Of a DNA stretch of 7,740 bases, positions 1-6,430 are shown one piece after another. The first letter of the stretch is position 1, and every line of letters begins with the position of its first letter. This DNA is from an uncultured Bacilli bacterium (GTDB lineage: Bacteria; Bacillota_I; Bacilli_A; RF39; UBA660). A program made the position numbers and the translations under genes. The DNA is taken from the NCBI GenBank assembly GCA_934167785.1, contig CAKPLX010000054.1:1-7740 (forward strand), given 5' to 3'. The notes under the pieces were generated by a model. The model saw only the letters and a list, made by a program, of their open reading frames with translations, searched no databases and had not been told where the DNA came from.

Positions 1-27
1 TGGTTTAGTGTGTCACTTTTTTAATGC

Positions 28-62
28 AATAAAATAGTGAGTGTTTTTCTTAACACCCACTA
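28..62 (-). terminator. Weak minus-strand hairpin terminator candidate
   Basis: Read on the minus strand, TAGTGGGTGTT and AACACTCACTA form an 11-bp stem (one G-U pair) around a six-base loop AAGAAA, followed by TTTTATT. On the plus strand the same position is an A-C mismatch and no T-run follows, so the minus reading is favoured. The T-run is short. It could end a small minus-strand transcript starting near 165 or mop up read-through from the kinase gene. Confidence 0.3.
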
Positions 63-77
63 AATATTATAGAACCA

Positions 78-112
78 AACTTGTTTCTTAGGAATAAGAA
101 ACAAGTTTTTGT
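78..112 (+). terminator. Rho-independent terminator of an upstream plus-strand gene
   Basis: A perfect 13-bp stem, AACTTGTTTCTTA (78-90) with TAAGAAACAAGTT (95-107), is closed by a GGAA tetraloop of the GNRA type and followed by TTTTTGTT. On the minus strand only two Ts follow the stem, so it works mainly for plus-strand transcription coming from beyond the left edge. The gene it serves lies outside the window. Confidence 0.8.
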
Positions 113-170
113 TATGAACAATTAAACATTTATTTGCTTTGATAAAGAGAAATGAAAAACTTAAAAATGT

Positions 171-199
171 ATTATACCAGTATCAAGGATCATACTCCA
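171..199 (-). promoter_or_regulatory. Possible minus-strand promoter with extended -10
   Basis: On the minus strand TGGTATAAT (-10 at 176-171, extended by TG) lies 17 bases from TGGAGT (199-194), which matches the -35 consensus at only three positions. Transcription would run left off the window through the hairpins at 78-107 and 35-62. No reading frame with a ribosome binding site follows on that strand. The call rests mainly on the -10. Confidence 0.22.
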
Positions 200-227
200 A
201 ATCAAATATCAATTTTTGATTTGGAGT
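194..227. repeat. 13-bp perfect inverted repeat without T-tract
   Basis: ACTCCAAATCAAA (194-206) is matched by TTTGATTTGGAGT (215-227), with an eight-base loop. It is A-rich to the right on the plus strand and has no T-run after the stem on either strand, so it is not a standard intrinsic terminator. It lies just beyond the end of the minus-strand kinase gene, and its left arm overlaps the candidate -35 at 194-199. It could be a 3'-end stabilising hairpin or an operator. Confidence 0.6.
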
Positions 228-244
228 AAAAAATATAATAAATT

Positions 245-293
245 GAAAAAAATACTTTGAATTGTAATTTGTAACATTTTAATAAAGTATTTT
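245..293 (-). terminator. AT-rich terminator of the HipA-like kinase gene
   Basis: On the minus strand AAAATACTTT (293-284) inside the last codons pairs with AAAGTATTTT (258-249) across a 25-base loop, and the stem runs into TTTTTTC. The hairpin therefore overlaps the stop codon. The stem has almost no G-C pairs, so termination may be inefficient. Confidence 0.45.
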
Positions 294-1094
294 CTTTAAT
301 ATTTTATTATTTTCTTTATCTTGTTCTAAATAAAAGCTTTTTTCTTTTTGTTCAAAGATTAATAAATTATTTTGTTCAAGATCATTTAAAATATTATCCA
401 TAGAAATATTATAAAGTATACATATATATTTTACAAAATTTGGATATTGTTTTGAAAAATTTTGTAGACTCAATTTATTTTTTCTAATAGTAATTAAAGG
501 ATTATCATAAATTTTAAATGGAATCCCTTTTTTATGATATGATCCGCCATAATCAAACTGAGGGGCTAAATCAACAATTCCGTTACTATCTTTTTTTAAA
601 AAAAGATTTTTATTGTGACGGTCAAATTGTCCCATTTTTAAGTCCAAAGCTATTAATTTTAGAATGCTTTCTAACAATTCAGTACTATTTAATCTTCTAA
701 TTATTTCAAATTCACTAAGATAAAAGAAGGAAAGAAAAGTTTGAAAAGTTGTAATATTATCGAAACTACTTTTTCTAAAATAGCTTTTGCAATCATAATA
801 TTGAAATCCAGTTTGATAAAAAATTTTAGACAACACATAAAACTTATTATTCATTATACCTATTTTATAATCAACAGTATCTAGTCCTAATTTTTGCGCT
901 AAATAACTGCCAATTAGTTCATTAATTAAAGAATTTAATGTAACATCTTTATAATAATAATAAATTCCGTTATGAAAAGTAATAGATGAAATAATTTCTT
1001 GATAATCTTTTGGAATATATAAATTATCAATTTGCTGTTGATTCAACTTTGTTTTTTCAAAATAAATAATTTTGCTTTCTTCATTAAATTTCAT
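279..1094 (-). CDS. Short HipA-like (PI3/4-kinase-fold) protein kinase
   Basis: The 271-residue cytosolic protein looks like a protein kinase of the HipA type, a family that phosphorylates proteins on Ser/Thr. Visible motifs are a likely ATP-contacting Lys in YYYYKD (K49), NEL with E59 ten residues on, the catalytic loop FDRHNKN with D158, H160 and N163, and the metal-binding FDYGGSY with D181. The Asp-to-Asn spacing of 5 and Asp-to-Asp spacing of 23 match what I recall for E. coli HipA (D309, N314, D332), so the active site looks intact. It is much shorter than HipA (about 440 residues): it starts near the kinase core and lacks the usual N-terminal subdomain. No HipB-like DNA-binding antitoxin is adjacent, so it is solitary and need not be a toxin. 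The ATG is preceded by GGGATGGGGT as a ribosome site. Alternatives are a phosphotransferase of the same fold acting on a peptide or small molecule. The target is unknown. Confidence 0.68.
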   Translation of the reverse strand: MKFNEESKIIYFEKTKLNQQQIDNLYIPKDYQEIISSITFHNGIYYYYKDVTLNSLINELIGSYLAQKLGLDTVDYKIGIMNNKFYVLSKIFYQTGFQYYDCKSYFRKSSFDNITTFQTFLSFFYLSEFEIIRRLNSTELLESILKLIALDLKMGQFDRHNKNLFLKKDSNGIVDLAPQFDYGGSYHKKGIPFKIYDNPLITIRKNKLSLQNFSKQYPNFVKYICILYNISMDNILNDLEQNNLLIFEQKEKSFYLEQDKENNKILKKILY

Positions 1095-1125
1095 TAAAAA
1101 TACCCCATCCCATCAATCATTACTT

Positions 1126-1154
1126 ATTATAAAGATTATTTTTTATAAAAGCAA
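1126..1154 (-). promoter_or_regulatory. Sigma-A-type promoter of the HipA-like gene
   Basis: On the minus strand TTGCTT (1154-1149) is followed after 17 bases by a perfect TATAAT (1131-1126), giving a short leader of about 25 bases before the start codon at 1094. It lies in the divergent gap shared with the plus-strand gene starting at 1199, for which I see no equally good promoter. Confidence 0.65.
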
Positions 1155-1198
1155 GAATATTTTTTTTTAATAATCATAAATTTAAGTGGGTGAAAATA

Positions 1199-2119
1199 AT
1201 GAATCAAATAACAATTGGAATTCCTAGAGCATATCTATACTATAGATACCATATCTTTTGGAAAAATTTTTTCAAGTACTTAGGTTGCAAAGTGATTGTT
1301 AGTTCCCCTACCACAAAAAAAACAATAGAAGTAGGAAAACAGTTTTCTATTGATGAATCATGTCTTTCGTCAAAAATATATTTAGGACATGTAGTTATGC
1401 TTAAAGATAAATGCGATTATATTTTAATTCCGAGAGTGCATGATTATGGAAAAAATGAGCAAGTATGTGTTAAATTTAATGCTACCTATGATATTGTAAA
1501 AAACGTAATTCCTAATATCAAAATTATTGATTATAATATCGAAAAATCAAAAAATCCTATAGAAATACTAACTTACATAAGATTAGGATTCAAGGTTAAT
1601 CATAATTTTTTTAAAGTATTATATGCTTATTTTAAATCGAAGAAGGAACATAGTAAATATGTAAAAAAGCAGATTAAAAATCAGCTACAAAAGCTAAATA
1701 ATCATAAATTAAAAATTTTATTAGTAGCACATCCTTATAACATATATGATGATTATATTGGAAAACCAATTATCAAAAAATTAGAAAGTATGGGAGTAGA
1801 AATTATCTATGCACATCTTTTAGAATCTAAAACAGCAAAACAATATGCTAAAAAATTTTCTCCCACTTTATATTGGACCTATTCTAAAGAGTTAATTGGG
1901 GCAATAGGTTATTATCAATACTCAGTAAATGGAATTATCTTTTTAACAACTTTTCCTTGTGGCCCAGATTCTCTTGTTAATGAACTAATGATGCGAAAAA
2001 TTGAAAATATTCCAATTACTAATATTTTAATTGATGAGCAATCATCATCAACTGGTTTAGAAACGAGATTGGAAAGTTTTATAGACATTATAAAAGAAAG
2101 AGAGGATAATTATGAATAA
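1199..2119 (+). CDS. DUF2229-type CoA-enzyme activase-related protein
   Basis: A 306-residue soluble protein of the family annotated as acyl-CoA dehydratase activase-related (DUF2229). These proteins occur as domains of, or neighbours to, the ATP-dependent activases of 2-hydroxyacyl-CoA dehydratases; their own activity is not settled. Family marks seen: N-terminal IGIPRAYLYY (6-15), WKNFFKYLGC, the PTTKKTIEVG stretch ending in DESC (C55), YLGHV, YILIPRV, and near the C-terminus TFPCGPDS (C254) and ETRLESF. C55 and C254, perhaps with C72 and C90, are candidate Fe-S ligands. I prefer ATG at 1199 over the in-frame GTG at 1190, because that GTG lies inside GGGTGA, a good ribosome binding site spaced correctly for 1199. 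It overlaps the next gene by eight bases, so the two are co-translated. The ASKHA ATPase activase that normally accompanies such proteins is absent here. Confidence 0.75.
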   Translation: MNQITIGIPRAYLYYRYHIFWKNFFKYLGCKVIVSSPTTKKTIEVGKQFSIDESCLSSKIYLGHVVMLKDKCDYILIPRVHDYGKNEQVCVKFNATYDIVKNVIPNIKIIDYNIEKSKNPIEILTYIRLGFKVNHNFFKVLYAYFKSKKEHSKYVKKQIKNQLQKLNNHKLKILLVAHPYNIYDDYIGKPIIKKLESMGVEIIYAHLLESKTAKQYAKKFSPTLYWTYSKELIGAIGYYQYSVNGIIFLTTFPCGPDSLVNELMMRKIENIPITNILIDEQSSSTGLETRLESFIDIIKEREDNYE

Positions 2120-3185
2120 AATAACTTTTCCTCATATGGGGGATTACTATATTCCAATAAATTATCTTTTATCTTCTGTAACAAAATGTCAAATTATAAT
2201 TCCCCCACCAATTACTAAAAAAACAATTGAATTGGGAAGCAAATTTTCTCCTGACTATGTATGTATGCCTTTTAAATATAATTTAGGAAATTTTATAGAA
2301 TCTTTAAATATGGGAGCTAACATTATTCTTCAAGCAGGAGGCGGATGCCGATATGGATACTACGCAGAATTACAAGAACAAATATTAAAAGATTTAGGAT
2401 ATCAATTTGAATTTATAAATTTCATTGAAAACAACCGTGTATCCATAACCAATATTTATCGATTTTCAAAAAGAATGAATCCTAAACTGAATCTTTTAAC
2501 TTTTTCTTATTATACTTTAAACACAATACTAATGATTATAATTATGGACAAATTATCGAAATATCCAAGAGAAAACATGGGATTTGAACTAGAAAAAAAC
2601 ATTTTTTTAAATACTAAAGATAATTTTTTAACTGAATTAAAAAAGAAAAGGCATTCCCCTATTTCTTTAATAAAGATTTATTGGAAATATAAAAAAATTT
2701 ATAAAAGTATTCCAATAAATAAACCTAAAAATTGTTTGAAAATAGGGATAGTAGGAGAACTTTATTCTATAATGGAACCATTTTCTAGCAATAATATAGA
2801 ATTAAAACTTTCCTCATTAGGAATAGAAGTTCACCGTTTCACTACACTAACCTATTTACTATTTCAAAAAAAATATAATTTAAAGAGATTATTAAAAAAA
2901 GGGAAAAAATATTTAAAATATCATTTAGGAGCTGATGCAACTGAAAGTGTTGTAATATCCAAAGAATTAGCTGAAAAAAAATATGATGGCATTGTCCATA
3001 TTAAAAGTTTTGGGTGTACCCCAGAATTAAATGCAATGAGTATATTAGAAAAAATAAGTAATGATTATGAAATTCCAATTATCTATTTCAGTTTTGATTC
3101 ACAAAATAGCGATGTTGCTATTGAAACACGAATAGAAGCGTTTTATGATATGCTTTTAGAAAAGAAAAAGAAAAAATTTAAATAA
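2112..3185 (+). CDS. 2-hydroxyacyl-CoA dehydratase / CoA activase-like Fe-S protein
   Basis: A 357-residue soluble protein resembling the CoA-protein-activase / 2-hydroxyglutaryl-CoA dehydratase D-component-like partner of DUF2229 proteins. Cysteines sit in family-like settings: VCMPFKYNLG (C51), QAGGGCRYGYY (C79) and SFGCTPELNA (C302), probable ligands of a [4Fe-4S] or double-cubane cluster. Its segment PITKKTIELG...C (33-51) parallels PTTKKTIEVG...C (37-55) of the preceding protein, and both end in DxQ...ETR(L/I)E(S/A)F, so the two are distant paralogues and plausibly form one complex. The lysine-rich tail (KKKKKFK) is unusual. The start ATG has AAAGAGAGGA upstream, within the end of the previous gene. 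No dehydratase subunits, CoA transferase or ATPase lie nearby, so the substrate cannot be named. Confidence 0.7.
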   Translation: MNKITFPHMGDYYIPINYLLSSVTKCQIIIPPPITKKTIELGSKFSPDYVCMPFKYNLGNFIESLNMGANIILQAGGGCRYGYYAELQEQILKDLGYQFEFINFIENNRVSITNIYRFSKRMNPKLNLLTFSYYTLNTILMIIIMDKLSKYPRENMGFELEKNIFLNTKDNFLTELKKKRHSPISLIKIYWKYKKIYKSIPINKPKNCLKIGIVGELYSIMEPFSSNNIELKLSSLGIEVHRFTTLTYLLFQKKYNLKRLLKKGKKYLKYHLGADATESVVISKELAEKKYDGIVHIKSFGCTPELNAMSILEKISNDYEIPIIYFSFDSQNSDVAIETRIEAFYDMLLEKKKKKFK

Positions 3186-3606
3186 AAAATATTATTTTTA
3201 AATATTCACAATCTCTATAATTTTTTCAAAACTTAAAGTACTAATCAGTCAAATTTGTTATTATTAGGATCTTTATTGAATCATATAAAATCTATTAATA
3301 GTAAGTATTATAATAGAAAGAATAAGTGTTTCATAAATAAAATAATTTATATTGAAAAATATTTGTAAAAAACAAACTTTTACTATATTTAGCTTTCTTT
3401 CAAGATAAAAGATAAAATTCTTCCATATTTTTTAATTTTATGCTATTATACTTAATATCCTTTCATGTTTGTATTTTTGTTTTTAAAAATAAAAAGTACT
3501 ATACCTTGCTTGAATTTTATATCTATAAATAATTAGATAATAATTTAGTTAAAGGTACTATAGAAAATAAGAATAATTAATGATTATTTATAGGAGTTGA
3601 TATAAA
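3186..3606. other. 420-bp AT-rich gap, no gene recognised
   Basis: Both strands lack a credible reading frame. The longest candidate seen (3440-3532, 30 codons) has no ribosome binding site. Only weak AT hairpins occur near the left edge (AATATT arms just after 3185), and these are not convincing terminators. Promoter-like pieces for the gene at 3607 (TTAGAT 3533-3538 with TACTAT 3556-3561, spacing 17) are poor. The word AAAGTACTA occurs at 3235 and 3493, with a one-base-longer variant at 3551. AGGAG at 3592-3596 is the ribosome site of the next gene. Confidence 0.6.
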
Positions 3607-4212
3607 ATGATTATAGTTCAAAGTATGGGAGACTGTAAATTAGATTTAATCGAAATTGAAAAGCTAAGAAAATGGATAGAATATGCTCCTAAATTTTATA
3701 TAGAAAAAGTAAAATCTGGTGAATTAGAAGAACGTAAGTTAAAAGATGATTTAACAATACAAAAAATAAAAAAACTATATTCTTTAATAATAAAAATAGA
3801 TGGAGAATTAGATTTAGAGCAACGACTTTTTCGTTTGAAAAAAACACATTCTCTTCGAGAAGATAGAGAATATAAAAGATTAGTTAGCAGTATTCCTAAA
3901 CTTGACATTTATTATTATGCATCTATAAAATTGACAGATGATGAAAGAAAAAAAGCTTATAATTTTATGAAAAAATGTAATGAGAGAAATTCCAAAGAAA
4001 TGATGGATTTTGCTCAAAAATATCCTAATTTTTTTGTTGGTTCTTACATGATAGAGTTGTTAATTCACCATCCAGAATCTAATTATATACATTCTAAAAA
4101 AAATGTTTACATTAATACGCAAAAAAGTACTAAAAAATTAGATGAGAGTCTAAAGAAAGTTAGAAGAAAAGAACTAATGTCTTGGAATCACGCTAATCAT
4201 AAAGTGAAATAA
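3607..4212 (+). CDS. Hypothetical charged helical protein
   Basis: I do not recognise this 201-residue protein. It is soluble, very rich in Lys and Glu, and mostly helix-forming, with no signal peptide or membrane segment. Residues 30-95 (EKVKSGELEERKL through REDREYKRL) look like amphipathic or coiled-coil helices. Two cysteines (C10, C124) stand apart, and the C-terminus is strongly basic (KKVRRKEL, HANHKVK). The start at 3607 is chosen over M7 (ATG 3625) because AGGAG lies ten bases before 3607. It stands alone between a long empty gap and its own terminator, so its context gives no functional hint. A nucleic-acid-binding role could suit the basic tail, but nothing specific supports it. 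Confidence 0.6.
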   Translation: MIIVQSMGDCKLDLIEIEKLRKWIEYAPKFYIEKVKSGELEERKLKDDLTIQKIKKLYSLIIKIDGELDLEQRLFRLKKTHSLREDREYKRLVSSIPKLDIYYYASIKLTDDERKKAYNFMKKCNERNSKEMMDFAQKYPNFFVGSYMIELLIHHPESNYIHSKKNVYINTQKSTKKLDESLKKVRRKELMSWNHANHKVK

Positions 4213-4252
4213 AAAGATGAACTAAGGTTGATACCTAAAAGTCATCTTTTTT
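4211..4252 (+). terminator. Hairpin terminator after the 3607-4212 gene
   Basis: AAAAAGATGA(A)CT pairs with AGTCATCTTTTT (one bulged A), and an inner AGGT/ACCT helix closes a TGAT loop; T-rich sequence follows. It begins at the stop codon of the hypothetical gene. The A-run on the left would also allow it to work on the opposite strand. Confidence 0.75.
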
Positions 4253-4358
4253 ACTTTTAATCAATATTTTACTATTATTAATATTATTTAAACTTTCATG
4301 ATTTCTAAATACTATATAATTTTAAAAAAAATCATTCATTTATCCTACCAAAAAATTC

Positions 4359-4387
4359 TTTTTTATACAAAAAAAATATGTTATAAT
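4359..4387 (+). promoter_or_regulatory. Extended -10 promoter of the transporter-regulator operon
   Basis: TGTTATAAT (4379-4387) is an ideal extended -10. The -35 region 17 bases upstream is only a T-run (4359-4364), as is common when TG is present. The inferred start near 4394 leaves a leader of about 18 bases, consisting essentially of the ribosome site GAGAGGTGA, with no room for a riboswitch. Confidence 0.65.
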
Positions 4388-4394
4388 TATCATA
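4377..4394. promoter_or_regulatory. Dyad over the -10 box, candidate operator
   Basis: The 18 bases read TATGnTAnnnnTAnCATA, with twelve of the eighteen positions symmetric, centred on the -10 hexamer. A dimeric HTH repressor bound here would block the promoter. The obvious candidate is the XRE/S24 protein encoded third in the operon. AT-rich promoters produce such symmetry by chance fairly often, and I saw no second copy in the window. Confidence 0.3.
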
Positions 4395-4411
4395 GGTGAG
4401 AGGTGAAAAAA

Positions 4412-5077
4412 ATGAATTTATTAATCTATTTTATCATCCTATTAATATCTATATTATCAATTTATTTATTTAATAAATTTTTAGGTAGTTTTGGATTATC
4501 AATTTTAATGACAATAGCAAGTATTATCAGTTTAATTTTATCTTTTAAATATATAACATTAATGACGATTAATGTAAATGTTAGTACAATCACTTATATT
4601 ATGATGTTTTCCTCTCTTTATTTATTAATTGATAACTATTCTCTTGAAACAGCCAAAAAAGAAATAAAAATGACTTTTTTCACTACTATATTTTCTTCAA
4701 TTTTATTGTTTTTGATGTCATATTATCAAGAATCTATTATTGATTCAATTAGTATCAACATGAAAAATGTTTTTATCACAAATTATAGAGTTTTAATTAC
4801 TTATCCAATTATAACATTATTGTCTAATTATCTTATATTATTCTTCTATCAAAAGATGAAAAATCTTTATGATTTACCATTCATTACTACGGTTGTAACA
4901 TATATGGTAGTTGGATTAGTTAGTAACTTGTTTTTTCATTTAGGTTCATACCTCAATATATTTACATTGAAAACAATTTTGGAGCTTTCTCTCTCTAATT
5001 ATATGATTGGCTTGATTATAACTGTGATTTTTTCATTTATTCTTCCTAAATTCAAGCAAAAGAAGGTGATAAAATGA
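4412..5077 (+). CDS. Divergent VUT/YhhQ-family membrane transporter, subunit 1
   Basis: A 221-residue integral membrane protein with about seven hydrophobic segments (roughly 3-22, 27-48, 57-74, 88-105, 125-146, 157-180, 193-213). The pattern GSFGLSILMTIASI, then SFKYITL, STITYIMMFSSLYLLIDNYS with A81-K82-K83, and a later YRVLITY helix resembles the VUT (DUF165/YhhQ) family, whose E. coli member imports queuosine precursors. The length equals E. coli YhhQ. It keeps the Asp and Tyr of the DxY/ENYG-like motif (D74, Y76), but the Asp usually found after the second SQ-type helix is replaced (GLVSNLFFHLG). An in-frame GTG at 4403 is part of the ribosome site AGGTGA (4401-4406), so ATG 4412 is taken. 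Its stop overlaps the next start (ATGA). The match is by motif pattern only, and the substrate is unknown. Confidence 0.6.
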   Translation: MNLLIYFIILLISILSIYLFNKFLGSFGLSILMTIASIISLILSFKYITLMTINVNVSTITYIMMFSSLYLLIDNYSLETAKKEIKMTFFTTIFSSILLFLMSYYQESIIDSISINMKNVFITNYRVLITYPIITLLSNYLILFFYQKMKNLYDLPFITTVVTYMVVGLVSNLFFHLGSYLNIFTLKTILELSLSNYMIGLIITVIFSFILPKFKQKKVIK

Positions 5078-5739
5078 ATGAAATTTCTTTATTAACAATA
5101 GAATTGATTTTATGCCTAACTACGATCCCAATTATTTATAAAAAGTATAAACTAGAGGGAATGTATGCATATTCTATTGCAAATATTATTTTAAGTTGCA
5201 CAATGTCCCTGAAGACGATTACAATTTATGATTATGATATAAATTTAGGAATTATTCCTTTTGTATCAGTTTTTATTGTTTCTAATATTATTATTCAAAA
5301 ACAAGGATTTGAAGAAACCAAAAGACACCTTTTGGTCACAATAGCAGCGACCATTTTTTCTTATTTAGTGATTGTTTTAGTAAGTAAAATATCTCCAAGT
5401 AATATTGGGTTATTTACAAATGCATCTTATGATAATATTTTTTCTAATTCTTTAAGATTTATATTTGCAAATATTGTGACATTACTCTACTCTTTAATTA
5501 TAAATAACAAATTATATTACTATCTAAAAAGAATGAAAAATAATATTTTAATTAGTAATTTATTTTCTACAATTATTATTCAATTTATATCTGCAACATT
5601 ATTTAGTTTAATTGCCTATATATTTATCAAAGAACCAATTGACATTATAAAAATAATTATGGTAAGATACTTAATGAGTTTAATAGTAGGAACTATTGGA
5701 ACACTTTCAATATATATAACCAAATATATAAAAGAATAA
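5074..5739 (+). CDS. Divergent VUT/YhhQ-family membrane transporter, subunit 2
   Basis: A second 221-residue membrane protein, exactly the same length as its upstream neighbour and apparently its distant paralogue. It resembles the VUT family more clearly: EGMYAYSIANIIL, SLKTITIYDYDINLGIIPF, VSVFIVSNIIIQ with GFEETKR, then LRFIFANIVTLLYSLI (127-142) and NLFSTIIIQFISATLFSLIAY (162-182). Here the family Asp of the third helix is lost (VSN at 69-71), and so is the Asp after the IIQ helix (S173 region). The two proteins therefore differ in which polar residues they keep, consistent with a heterodimer sharing one transport path. That is inference. The ribosome site AAGGTGAT lies inside the previous gene, and the ATGA overlap implies translational coupling. 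No queuosine or other biosynthetic genes are nearby. Confidence 0.62.
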   Translation: MNEISLLTIELILCLTTIPIIYKKYKLEGMYAYSIANIILSCTMSLKTITIYDYDINLGIIPFVSVFIVSNIIIQKQGFEETKRHLLVTIAATIFSYLVIVLVSKISPSNIGLFTNASYDNIFSNSLRFIFANIVTLLYSLIINNKLYYYLKRMKNNILISNLFSTIIIQFISATLFSLIAYIFIKEPIDIIKIIMVRYLMSLIVGTIGTLSIYITKYIKE

Positions 5740-5758
5740 GAAATAAGGAAGTAATAGT

Positions 5759-6430
5759 ATGAGAACAAGAAAGCAAGAATTAATTAGCGATGAATTGAAA
5801 CCTTTTGTTAGTGAATTGATGAAGAAAGGTCGAGAAAAGTATAACTATTCCTTGGAAGATCTTTCCAAAGCAATTAATGGTCAAAAAAATCGTCAAACAT
5901 TACACAAGTATGAAACAGGTAAGTTAAATATTCCCTATGACATTTTGTTCGAAATTTGTAGAATATTTAATTTTGATAGCAATACATTTGAAAATGCACC
6001 AATTACAGAAGAAGAAAAAAAATTAATTGATAAAAAAATGATAAGAGAATATGTAAATAGTTTGAGGCAAGATAAAGATTTAACCCCAAAAATTGAAAGG
6101 ATAATCAATACTTACAAAAATGCTACTTATGAACCGATTACTAATCATGCCGAACTATCAATGAAAATTTTAGATGATTCTATGGAGCCAGTATATCATA
6201 AAAATGATAAAATCTTCTTTCAACCTGTAGATGATTATCAAACAGGTGATGATATTGTGATTGCTGTAAAAAATAATATTTTATCTGTCAGAAAATTATA
6301 TCGCTATCCAAAGGGGATAATTCTTCAAGCGATGAATCCTAAATACCCAACAATTAATGTTAATATTATTGCAAACAATATGATATTAGGACGCGTGACA
6401 GCAATTTATAGAGAAATAAAAAAATACTGA
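5759..6430 (+). CDS. XRE-HTH / S24-domain transcriptional regulator
   Basis: A 223-residue DNA-binding regulator built like phage cI or HdiR-type repressors. Residues about 17-75 form an XRE helix-turn-helix (SLEDLSKAING, RQTLHKYETGKLNIPYDIL), a linker covers 80-128, and an S24 (LexA/UmuD-like) domain runs from about 130 to 222. The serine motif LDDSMEP (S141) is present, along with TGDDIVIAV and LQAMNPKYPTI. At the catalytic-lysine strand, where LexA has V-K-R-L and cI I-K-K-L, this protein has V-R-K-L, so Arg178 occupies the lysine position. I see no Ala-Gly or Cys-Gly cleavage pair in the linker, so self-cleavage is doubtful; it may act by ligand binding or other proteolysis. It starts 19 bases after the second transporter gene with ribosome site AAGGAAG, hence is the third gene of that operon and probably controls it. 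It ends in tandem in-frame stops, TGA TAA. Confidence 0.85.
   Translation: MRTRKQELISDELKPFVSELMKKGREKYNYSLEDLSKAINGQKNRQTLHKYETGKLNIPYDILFEICRIFNFDSNTFENAPITEEEKKLIDKKMIREYVNSLRQDKDLTPKIERIINTYKNATYEPITNHAELSMKILDDSMEPVYHKNDKIFFQPVDDYQTGDDIVIAVKNNILSVRKLYRYPKGIILQAMNPKYPTINVNIIANNMILGRVTAIYREIKKY

Noticed and set aside
1..36. C-terminal end of a plus-strand gene at the left edge
   Set aside because: Two frames stay open for 7 to 11 codons (stops at 22-24 and 34-36), too short to choose or recognise, though the terminator at 78-112 implies an upstream plus-strand gene.
518..700. Plus-strand open frame of 60 codons inside the HipA-like gene
   Set aside because: It lies opposite the conserved kinase motifs (FDRHNKN, FDYGG), has no ribosome binding site and no recognisable product.
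1190..1198. GTG as start of the first DUF2229 gene
   Set aside because: The GTG is part of GGGTGA, which serves as the ribosome binding site for ATG 1199; the family N-terminus (IGIPRA) also fits the later start.
3440..3532. 30-codon plus-strand frame in the 420-bp gap
   Set aside because: It has no ribosome binding site and a composition equal to the surrounding AT-rich DNA.
3696..3908. Minus-strand open frame of 70 codons inside the orphan gene
   Set aside because: It is antisense to a frame with a good ribosome binding site and terminator, and its Ser/Phe-rich product mirrors the Lys/Glu-rich sense codons.
4403..4411. GTG as start of the first transporter gene
   Set aside because: The GTG lies within AGGTGA, the ribosome site for ATG 4412; the later start makes both transporter proteins exactly 221 residues.
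4253..4411. preQ1 or other riboswitch upstream of the VUT-like genes
   Set aside because: VUT transporter genes are often under preQ1 control, but the extended -10 leaves a leader of about 18 bases and no preQ1 motif is seen.
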